From contig CAVIJF010000007.1 of the NCBI GenBank assembly GCA_963643175.1, positions 1-57,274 on the forward strand: a stretch of DNA of 57,274 nucleotides, in the 5' to 3' direction. The position numbers were made by a program, and so were the translations under genes. Positions 35,930 to 42,572 of this stretch are shown here, piece after piece. The notes under the pieces were generated by a model. It saw only the letters and a list, made by a program, of their open reading frames with translations, was not told where the DNA came from and did no database searches. The first letter of the stretch is position 1. Each line of letters starts with the position of its first letter. The stretch comes from CAMEON01 sp963643175 (GTDB lineage Bacteria > Bacillota > Clostridia > Oscillospirales > CAG-272).

Positions 35930-37534
35930 ATGGCAGACATTAAGCAGGAAATTCAGAGACGCCGCACCTTTGCAATCATTTCACACCCGGACGCGGGCAA
36001 GACCACACTGACCGAAAAATTCCTGCTGTACGGCGGCGCGATTCAGTCTGCCGGAGCCGTCAAGGGCAAGTCCAGCGACCGCCACGCCACCTCCGACTGG
36101 ATGGAGATTGAGAAAAAGAGAGGTATTTCGGTCACGTCCTCCGTGCTCCAGTTTGAGTACGAGGGGTACTGCATCAACATTCTGGACACGCCCGGGCATC
36201 AGGATTTCTCGGAGGACACCTACCGGACGCTGATGGCGGCGGACAGCGCGGTTATGGTCATCGACGGCGCCAAGGGCATCGAGCCGCAGACGCGCAAGCT
36301 GTTCCGGGTGTGCGCCATGCGGCATATTCCCATTTTCACCTTTATCAACAAGATGGACCGCGAGGCGCGGGACCCTTTCGACCTTGTGGACGAGTTGGAG
36401 AAGGAATTCGGCATCGGCACCTATGCGGTCAACTGGCCCATCGGGTGCGGGGCAGGCTTCAAGGGCGTGTACGAGCGCGACCGGCGGAGTATTCTTGCCT
36501 TTGATGAGTTTCACGCCGGGCGCCGCCGCATTGAGGGCGTGGAATGTGACATTTCCGACACCGAAAAGATGGATTCGCTCATCGGCTCCTACGCCCGCGA
36601 GGAGTTGGTCAGTCAGATAGAACTGCTTGACGGCGCGTCCTTTGACTTTGATCTGGAGAAGGTGCGGACGGGACAGCTCAGCCCGGTGTTTTTCGGTTCC
36701 GCGCTCAACAATTTCGGCGTGGAGGCATTCCTGCAGCGTTTTCTGGAAATGACCACGCCGCCGCTGGAGCATATCAGCGGGGAGGAGATTGTTTCGCCGT
36801 TTGACGGGCGCTTTTCCGCTTTCGTGTTCAAGATTCAGGCGAATATGAACAAGGCGCACCGTGACCGTATCGCGTTCCTGCGCATTTGCTCCGGGCAGTT
36901 TGAGCGCGGGCGCGAGTACTGGCACGTGCAGGCGGATCGCCCGGTCAAGCTCTCGCAGCCTCAGCAGATGATGGCGCAGGAGCGCGAAGTCATTGACACC
37001 GCCTACGCGGGGGACATCATCGGCGTGTTTGACCCCGGCATCTTTTCCATCGGCGACACGGTGTGCGAAAAGGGGGACAAACTGTGCTATGCCGGTATCC
37101 CGACCTTCGCGCCGGAGCATTTCGCGGTGGTGGAGCAGATTGATTCCATGAAGCGCAAGCAGTTTGCCAAGGGTGTGACCGAGATTGCGCAGGAAGGCGC
37201 CATTCAGATATTCTTTGAGCCGGGCACTGGTATGGAGCGTGTTGTGGTCGGCGTGGTGGGTGTTCTGCAGTTTGATGTTCTGCAGTTCCGCATGGAGTCC
37301 GAGTACGGGGTGCGCTACAACAAGCGCGACCTGCCGCACCAGCTTATCCGATACATCGACAACGCCGACATCAATCCTGCCGAACTGAAGCTGATGCAGA
37401 CGACCCGTTGGGTACAGGATGTGCGCGGGCGCAATCTGCTGATTTTTGTGGGGCAGTATGAGATTGACTGGGCGCTGGATAAGAATCCGGGGCTGGTACT
37501 TTCGGAATTTAACCAAAACACGGACAATGTGTGA
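35930..37534 (+). CDS. prfC: Peptide chain release factor 3
   Basis: 534 aa, normal RF3 length. GTPase motifs: G1 SHPDAGKTTLTEK, G3 DTPGHQDF, G4 NKMDREARDP. EF-Tu-like domain 2 and a C-terminal RF3 domain (QFDVLQFRMESEYGV) follow. RF3 recycles RF1/RF2 after termination in the ribosome. ATG 35930 is chosen over 35903 because GAAAGGA (35912-35918) lies between them. Confidence 0.95.
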   Translation: MADIKQEIQRRRTFAIISHPDAGKTTLTEKFLLYGGAIQSAGAVKGKSSDRHATSDWMEIEKKRGISVTSSVLQFEYEGYCINILDTPGHQDFSEDTYRTLMAADSAVMVIDGAKGIEPQTRKLFRVCAMRHIPIFTFINKMDREARDPFDLVDELEKEFGIGTYAVNWPIGCGAGFKGVYERDRRSILAFDEFHAGRRRIEGVECDISDTEKMDSLIGSYAREELVSQIELLDGASFDFDLEKVRTGQLSPVFFGSALNNFGVEAFLQRFLEMTTPPLEHISGEEIVSPFDGRFSAFVFKIQANMNKAHRDRIAFLRICSGQFERGREYWHVQADRPVKLSQPQQMMAQEREVIDTAYAGDIIGVFDPGIFSIGDTVCEKGDKLCYAGIPTFAPEHFAVVEQIDSMKRKQFAKGVTEIAQEGAIQIFFEPGTGMERVVVGVVGVLQFDVLQFRMESEYGVRYNKRDLPHQLIRYIDNADINPAELKLMQTTRWVQDVRGRNLLIFVGQYEIDWALDKNPGLVLSEFNQNTDNV

Positions 37535-37552
37535 TGTACCGGAACCGGCGTT

Positions 37553-37588
37553 TCCTTTGGAAGGCTTGACCTTCCGGGGCGCCGGTTT
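37553..37588 (+). terminator. Possible prfC terminator hairpin
   Basis: ACCGGCG and CGCCGGT flank an inner GGAAGG-CTTGA-CCTTCC stem; followed by TTGCTTGGG, a poor T tail. Confidence 0.4.
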
Positions 37589-37667
37589 GCTTGGGTGTCC
37601 GGTGCTCTGTTCAGGAATGTCTGTTCCCTCGCTTTTCCGGTTTGCTCTGCCGCCGCATCAAGTTCTT

Positions 37668-37875
37668 TCTCCCATCCCCCCGACCCCCTTCCCCGCTGGG
37701 TAAGGGGTCGTTCTTATGCAAGGGGCGTCGTCCCTTGCAACCCCGCGCCTGCGCTGGGAGCGGCACGGGCTTCAGGGAGGTGCTGCCGCCGCCCGGCGGT
37801 GGATTCACCTGTGTGGTGCGGGCTTGCCGGGCGATTTCTACTGCCATCCGGAACGCCGGGGACGGGCAGACCGGG
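37668..37875 (+). repeat. GC-rich double-hairpin repeat, copy 5
   Basis: CCCATCCCCCCGACCCCCTT, imperfect first stem (GCTGGGTAAGGGG), second stem GCAAGGGGC/CGTCCCTTGC, then the CAACCCCGCGCCTGCGCTGG tail. It matches copy 6 over about 200 bp, including GCCGCCGCCC...TTCACCTGTG and CTTGCCGGGCG. No gene in 37535-37929. Confidence 0.72.
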
Positions 37876-37898
37876 CGGCAGGGCAGCACACAAAGCAC

Positions 37899-37927
37899 CG
37901 CCGGGGCTAAATATCAGCCCCGGCGGC
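37899..37927 (-). terminator. Hairpin at the 3' end of whiA
   Basis: CCGCCGGGGCT and AGCCCCGGCGG around a short loop, ending just outside the whiA stop at 37930; on the minus strand it is followed by TGCTTTGTGTG. Confidence 0.6.
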
Positions 37928-37929
37928 AG

Positions 37930-38877
37930 TTATATTTCTTCCCCGGCTTGCGTGATTTTCCGGAGCCGGTGATTCAGCCCGGATTTAGTGATGGGCGGGG
38001 TGTGGAGCGCCGCCAACTCAGCCAACGGAATGTCCGCATACTGCAGGCGCAGACGGGCGGTTTCCTGCAACTCCGGCGGCAGGGATTCCAACTTGTGCCG
38101 ATCCGCCAGACGCCGGATAGCGTTCAGCTGACGCTGCCCCGCCCGGACGGTGCGCCCGATGTTTGCCGCTTCCCAATTGGTCGCACGCGCCTCCTCGGCG
38201 CGTTTTTCGTTGTACATCTGCTGATTCAGGATTTCAAACACCTGCTGGACACAGCCCAATTGCGTCAGCATATCGCAGATGCTTTCCACACGCTTGAAGA
38301 AAATCCCGCACTGTCCGTTCCGGTGGGTGATGCCCGGTTCCATACCGCAGGCGGCGCAGAGATCCGCCAGACAGATTGCGCGCCCGTCATCCGGCAGGCG
38401 GAATTCCAGATGGTGTGTGCGGTCCGGGTTGCTGACAGATCCCGCGCACAGGAATGCGCCTCGCAGAAAGTGCGCCGCACAGGCAGAGCAGCCGAACCCG
38501 ACGGTCTCCTCGACCGTCATATCTCCCCCGGCGTCGCCCTGTCCGTCCACCGCCCGCAGTGCCGCCAAAACGTCGGATGCCTGCCCGGACTGAAAATCAA
38601 ACCGGATGTAGCGGTGTGCGCCGTGCGTCTCATCGGTCGCGGATGCCGTACAGCCAAGCTGGCGGCGCAGCAGGGATGTCACATGCTCGCGCACCGTGCC
38701 CGCGTCGTCCCGGCTGACCGGCAATACCAGCGTCAGGGCACCGTCTGCCTGCCCCGGCTCAGCCCGGAGCAGCAGCCCGTACAGGAGCGCCCGGCGGCAG
38801 CAGGCGGTTTTTATCGGAATACTCCACAGCTCCCGCCGCGCGTTTTCGGAAAACGGCAGGTTGAGACTGTTACCCAT
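37930..38877 (-). CDS. whiA: DNA-binding regulator WhiA
   Basis: 315 aa. WhiA joins a degenerate LAGLIDADG-like fold (FLRGAFLCAGSVSNPDRTHH, about 137-156) to a C-terminal helix-turn-helix (LHTPPITKSGLNHRLRKI, about 289-307). The signature NWEAANIGRTVRAGQRQ is present. It controls sporulation or division genes in Gram-positives. It follows murB by 6 bp, with SD GGAGGGAG over the murB end. rapZ and yvcK, usual partners, are absent here. Confidence 0.93.
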   Translation of the reverse strand: MGNSLNLPFSENARRELWSIPIKTACCRRALLYGLLLRAEPGQADGALTLVLPVSRDDAGTVREHVTSLLRRQLGCTASATDETHGAHRYIRFDFQSGQASDVLAALRAVDGQGDAGGDMTVEETVGFGCSACAAHFLRGAFLCAGSVSNPDRTHHLEFRLPDDGRAICLADLCAACGMEPGITHRNGQCGIFFKRVESICDMLTQLGCVQQVFEILNQQMYNEKRAEEARATNWEAANIGRTVRAGQRQLNAIRRLADRHKLESLPPELQETARLRLQYADIPLAELAALHTPPITKSGLNHRLRKITQAGEEI

Positions 38878-38883
38878 GTGCGT

Positions 38884-39846
38884 TCACTCTCCCTCCGTGC
38901 GCCCGTCCTCCCGGACGATGCACACCTCGCACGTCAGCTCGACGTGGTACGCGCGGAGCACGGATGCCCGCACGTGCGCAATCAGCCGCCGCACATCGTC
39001 CGCTGTCGCGTTGCCCCGGTTCACAATAAATCCGGCGTGTTTTTCCGAAACCTCCGCGCCGCCGATGCGGAAGCCCTTCAGCCCGCAGTCCTCCACCAGC
39101 CTGCCGACGTACACGCCCGGCTGTGCCGGACGCCGAAAGACGCTTCCCGCGTTGGGATACTCAAGCGGCTGACTGTTCCGTCGGGCTGTCATATTGCGCT
39201 CCATGACGGCACGCACGGTTGCGGCATCCGCCGGGGTCAGCGCCAGCGTCGCATTCAGCAGCACCCAATCGGGATGCCGCTGATATACGCTCCGGCGGTA
39301 GGAGAATTCATGCTCCGGACCGCGCAGTGTCAGGATGCGCCCGTCCGTCCGGCTGATGCAGACGGATTCCCGCAACGTATCCGCCATTTCTCCCCCGTGT
39401 GCGCCTGCGTTCATGACCACGGCACCGCCCAGTGTGCCGGGGATTCCGCAGGCGAACTCCAGACCGGACAAGGCAGGGGAGTGCTCCGCACAGCGCCGGG
39501 ACAGTGCCGCCAACGCCGTGCCGCACCCGGCACGCAGGCAGGATGCTCCTTGCTCCGTCCTGGTGAAGGACACGTCCCGCAGTTCACGCGTGCAGAGGAC
39601 AAGTCCCGGAAATCCCTTGTCGGAAAACAGAACATTGCTGCCTCTTCCCAGAACGAACAGCGGACAGCCGCCGACCGCGCGCCAGATGTCCAGCGCACGT
39701 ACCAGCTGCCCATCGGTCTGCGGGCGGCACAGCACCGCCGCCGGACCGCCGATGCGAAAGGTTGTGCAGTCGCGCAGCGGCACCGATACTTCACACGGAA
39801 TGCCCGCATCAGTCAGTGCGCGGGCGAGAGAGGCGAGAAGCGGCAT
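38884..39846 (-). CDS. murB: UDP-N-acetylenolpyruvoylglucosamine reductase
   Basis: 320 aa. FAD-binding type 4 motifs: VPLRDCTTFRIGGPAA, LFVLGRGSNVLFSDKGFPG, CGIPGTLGGAVVMNAGAHGG. The C-terminal MurB domain has PNAGSVFRRP (catalytic Ser), SEKHAGFIVN and a late Glu. Reduces UDP-GlcNAc-enolpyruvate to UDP-MurNAc in peptidoglycan synthesis. The open frame extends to 40383, but ATG 39846 has SD AGAAAGGAAAA at good spacing and begins the conserved N-terminus. Confidence 0.95.
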   Translation of the reverse strand: MPLLASLARALTDAGIPCEVSVPLRDCTTFRIGGPAAVLCRPQTDGQLVRALDIWRAVGGCPLFVLGRGSNVLFSDKGFPGLVLCTRELRDVSFTRTEQGASCLRAGCGTALAALSRRCAEHSPALSGLEFACGIPGTLGGAVVMNAGAHGGEMADTLRESVCISRTDGRILTLRGPEHEFSYRRSVYQRHPDWVLLNATLALTPADAATVRAVMERNMTARRNSQPLEYPNAGSVFRRPAQPGVYVGRLVEDCGLKGFRIGGAEVSEKHAGFIVNRGNATADDVRRLIAHVRASVLRAYHVELTCEVCIVREDGRTEGE

Positions 39847-39901
39847 AGCGGTTTTCCTTTCTCCGGCGGAGGCTTTGCCGGTGCGGCAGACAGCCGGGCT
39901 G

Positions 39902-40591
39902 TTACGCGCCCCGGATAATCTCCCCGATCTCTGCCAAGGTCCGGCATTCAAATTTGGGTGTGACGTCGGGCGGGGCGACCTTGCCGCGCGGATTGAACCA
40001 GCAGGTGTCCAGTCCGGCTCCGATACCGCCCCGGATATCCGAGGACAGCGAGTCGCCGACAACCAACGTATCGGCGGGGTCAAAGGCGGGAATCGCGGAC
40101 ATAACCATATCAAAGTAGGCGCGTTCCGGCTTTTCACAGCCCATGCTGTCCGATATGAAGACGGCGGAGAACAGCGGCGCGAGCGGGCAGGGATCAAAGC
40201 GCCCGTGCTGAATCCAGTCGGTGCCGTTGGTGATGAGGTACAGGCGGCAGTCGGGAACCAGTGAGCGGCACAGGGACTCCGCACCGTCCACAAGGTAAGA
40301 TTTTGTGGACAGTGCCAGCATATATTCCTTTGCCAGCGATGCCGCGTCGCAGGCAAAGCCGTATTCGGCGATAAAGTCCGCAAAGCGTCCGACCTGCAGG
40401 GCGGGGCGCGTCACTTCTCCACGTTCCAGCCTCTTCCAGTAGCCGTCATTGATGGCGGAGTAGCGTGCGATGGCTGTCTCATCGTGTGGCAGATTGCGGG
40501 CGGTCAGGCACTCGCGCAGGGCGTCATGCTCCGAGCGGGTGAAGTCGAGCAGAGTATTGTCAGCGTCAAACAGAACGGTGCGGTAGCGCAT
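39902..40591 (-). CDS. YjjG/YfnB-type HAD hydrolase
   Basis: 229 aa. HAD motif I LFDADNTLLDF, motif II ITNGTDWIQHGRF, motif III Lys in GCEKPERAYFD, motif IV VVGDSLSSDIRGG. This matches the YjjG group, nucleotidases that clear non-canonical pyrimidine nucleotides; the substrate is inferred from family. ATG 40591 follows GGGAGA; first gene of the yjjG-murB-whiA unit. Confidence 0.87.
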   Translation of the reverse strand: MRYRTVLFDADNTLLDFTRSEHDALRECLTARNLPHDETAIARYSAINDGYWKRLERGEVTRPALQVGRFADFIAEYGFACDAASLAKEYMLALSTKSYLVDGAESLCRSLVPDCRLYLITNGTDWIQHGRFDPCPLAPLFSAVFISDSMGCEKPERAYFDMVMSAIPAFDPADTLVVGDSLSSDIRGGIGAGLDTCWFNPRGKVAPPDVTPKFECRTLAEIGEIIRGA

Positions 40592-40625
40592 GGTATGTCT
40601 CCCATCAGTATATGTATCGGGTTCT

Positions 40626-40654
40626 ATTATAGCACGGCGGCGGCGGAAAGTCAA
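40626..40654 (-). promoter_or_regulatory. Promoter of the HAD-murB-whiA operon
   Basis: On the minus strand: TTGACT (40654-40649), 17-nt spacer, TATAAT (40631-40626). Confidence 0.85.
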
Positions 40655-40788
40655 GCGGGGCGGCGGTTGTTGTTGCGGCAACAACCGTGCCTTTTGACGG
40701 CGTATGGTCGGACTCTGCAGCCCCGGCAATTATCTGGAGGGGCGCTTCCGGCGTGCCGGGGTGTCCTTTCGTGCTTTTTTCTGTCCAA

Positions 40789-40985
40789 GCCTCCATCCCC
40801 CCGACCCGCGCTCGCAAAGCGCTCTTCCCACTCTGGGGAAGGGGGAGACTTCAGGCGTATTTTTGCAAGGGGCTTCGCCCCTTGCAACCCCGCACCTGCG
40901 CTGGAAACGGCACGGGCTGAAAGCATTGCCGCCGCCCAGCAGGGGCTTCACCTGTGCGGCGCGGACTTGCCGGGCGGGTTCAGGC
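40789..40985 (+). repeat. GC-rich double-hairpin repeat, copy 6, with disrupted first stem
   Basis: CCATCCCCCCGACCC is followed by an extra GCGCTCGCAAAGCGCTCTT before the CTGGGGAAGGGGG half. The second stem GCAAGGGGC-TTC-GCCCCTTGC is perfect. The tail matches copy 5. No gene lies in 40655-41105. Confidence 0.72.
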
Positions 40986-40988
40986 ATC

Positions 40989-41016
40989 AAAAAAGCGCAC
41001 GAAACCGTGCGCTTCG
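40989..41016 (-). terminator. lysC terminator
   Basis: On the minus strand: AAGCGCACGG-TTT-CGTGCGCTT followed by TTTTGATG. Confidence 0.85.
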
Positions 41017-41025
41017 GATGGCTCA

Positions 41026-41056
41026 GGAAGCACCGCCGAATCAATCAGTGCTTTCC
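41026..41056. repeat. MITE-like inverted-repeat element, copy 3 (minimal)
   Basis: GGAAGCAC (41026-41033) and GTGCTTTCC (41048-41056) around CGCCGAATCAATCA; the right end AATCAGTGCTTTCC resembles the other copies. Confidence 0.5.
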
Positions 41057-41105
41057 AAGCAAGACTCTTGCCGGAGGGGATTCAGAGTATGCAGATACCG
41101 CCCGC

Positions 41106-42434
41106 TCAGGCGCGGACAAACTCGCCGTAGATAGCCGCAACGGCTGTCTCGTATTTGTCCTCGTCCACACCGACGATGATGTTCAACTCGGAGGAGCCTT
41201 GGTCAATCATGCGGATGTTGACGTCGGCGCGTGCCAGCGCATCGCAGACCCGCGCGGCGGTGCCCTTCGCCTTGATCATGCCGCGTCCCACAACGGCGAC
41301 CAGTGCCAGCCCGTCCTCAATGAACACGCTGTCCGGATGTACCGCACGCGAGACTGCCTGCATCAGTCTGTCCCGCCGTCCCTCCAGCGTGGCAGAGGCA
41401 ATGACCAGACTCATGGTATCAATGCCGGAAGGCAGGTGCTCAAAGGATAGGTCGTTGTCCTCAAACACCTCCAGTACCTTGCGCCCGAAGCCGATTTCGG
41501 CGTTCATCAGGTCTTTCTCGATGGTCAGAACCGAGAAGCCCTTCTTGCCCGCGATACCTGTGATGACACGCTCCGTGTCAAATCCGGCGGGATGCGCGAC
41601 AATCATGGTGCCGGGGTCGGAGGGACGGTTGGTGTTGCGGATGTTGATGGGAATGCCCGCCGTGCGCACGGGGAACACGGCGTCCTCATGCAGCACCGTC
41701 GCGCCCATGTAGGACAGCTCCCGCAGCTCCCGGTAGGTAATTTCCTTGATAATGCAGGGATTCGGAACAATGCGCGGATCCGCCATCATGAAGCCGGACA
41801 CATCGGTCCAGTTTTCGTACATATCCGCCTGAATCGCCCGCGCCACGATGGAACCGGTCACGTCCGACCCGCCGCGCGAGAAGGTCTTGACGGTTCCGTT
41901 GGGCATGGCGCCGTAAAAGCCGGGAATGACTGCCGCCCGGTGATGGGACAGCTCGGCGGCGACCGCCTCATTTGTCCTGTCCTCGTCCAATGTGCCGTTT
42001 TCCTTGAAGAAAATGACGTTTTCGGCATCCACAAAATCAAATTCGAGATACTTCGCCAGAATCAGCGCGTTGAGATACTCGCCGCGGCTGGCGGCGTAGT
42101 CCCGACCGGAAGCATGAAGCATGGCGTTGTGGACATACTCCAGCTCGCCGTCCATGTCAAAGGACAGCCCTAGGTCCGCAATGATTTCGTGGTACCGCCG
42201 GACGACCTCCTCATAGGCGGCGTCGATGGCATCGCGCGGCTCGCGTGAGCGGATAAGCTCATAGCACCTGTACAGCAGGTCCGTGACCTTCGTGTCTCCC
42301 TTGCCGCGCTTGCCGGGGGCGGAGGGAACGACATACCGCCGGGCGGGGTCTGCCTTGATGATAGCGGCTACCTGTCGGAAATGGTCGGCGTCTGCCAGTG
42401 AACTGCCGCCGAATTTGACTACCTTGACTGCCAT
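41106..42434 (-). CDS. lysC: Aspartate kinase
   Basis: 442 aa. Begins VVKFGGSSLADADHF (KFGGxS motif). A kinase domain (about 1-300) contains FSRGGSDVTGSIVARAIQAD, and two ACT domains close the protein (TIEKDLMNAEIGF, INIRMIDQGSSELNI-like near 405). First step of the aspartate family (Lys, Thr, Met); ACT domains suggest feedback by Lys or Thr. No SD lies close to the ATG; see the leader feature. Monocistronic, with its own terminator. Confidence 0.94.
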   Translation of the reverse strand: MAVKVVKFGGSSLADADHFRQVAAIIKADPARRYVVPSAPGKRGKGDTKVTDLLYRCYELIRSREPRDAIDAAYEEVVRRYHEIIADLGLSFDMDGELEYVHNAMLHASGRDYAASRGEYLNALILAKYLEFDFVDAENVIFFKENGTLDEDRTNEAVAAELSHHRAAVIPGFYGAMPNGTVKTFSRGGSDVTGSIVARAIQADMYENWTDVSGFMMADPRIVPNPCIIKEITYRELRELSYMGATVLHEDAVFPVRTAGIPINIRNTNRPSDPGTMIVAHPAGFDTERVITGIAGKKGFSVLTIEKDLMNAEIGFGRKVLEVFEDNDLSFEHLPSGIDTMSLVIASATLEGRRDRLMQAVSRAVHPDSVFIEDGLALVAVVGRGMIKAKGTAARVCDALARADVNIRMIDQGSSELNIIVGVDEDKYETAVAAIYGEFVRA

Positions 42435-42490
42435 ATGTGTGACCGGCTTTTGCCCTGCAAAAGCCGCCTTCGCTGTGCGAAAGCTCCCTT
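42435..42490 (-). promoter_or_regulatory. lysC leader: SD separated from start by two tandem hairpins
   Basis: Reading the minus strand: SD AGAAGGGA (ends 42485), then stem GCTTTCGC-ACA-GCGAAGGC (42484-42466, one G-U). Directly after it comes a perfect stem GGCTTTTGC-AGG-GCAAAAGCC (42465-42445), then GGTCACACAT and ATG at 42434. Linear SD-start distance is 50 nt; with both hairpins folded it is 10 nt. The second stem and GGTCAC are shared with the FkbM leader. Function is inferred. Confidence 0.6.
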
Positions 42491-42530
42491 CTGTTGCTTT
42501 GTTTTGCGTTATAGTTTACTTACTTGATAC

Positions 42531-42564
42531 TGCCATGTCGGCGGCTGTGACGCCGGACATGGCA
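42531..42564 (-). terminator. Hairpin after the ABC exporter gene
   Basis: TGCCATGTC and GACATGGCA with inner GGCG/CGCC stem, 9 bp beyond the exporter stop on the minus strand. No T run. Confidence 0.5.
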
Positions 42565-42572
42565 GCGATTCC

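Noticed and set aside
37591..39918. 775-codon plus-strand frame opposite whiA and murB
   Set aside because: Shadow frame; whiA and murB on the minus strand have full motif sets and ribosome sites.
42435..42530. Lysine riboswitch before lysC
   Set aside because: The leader is too short and lacks the conserved core; only two simple hairpins are present.
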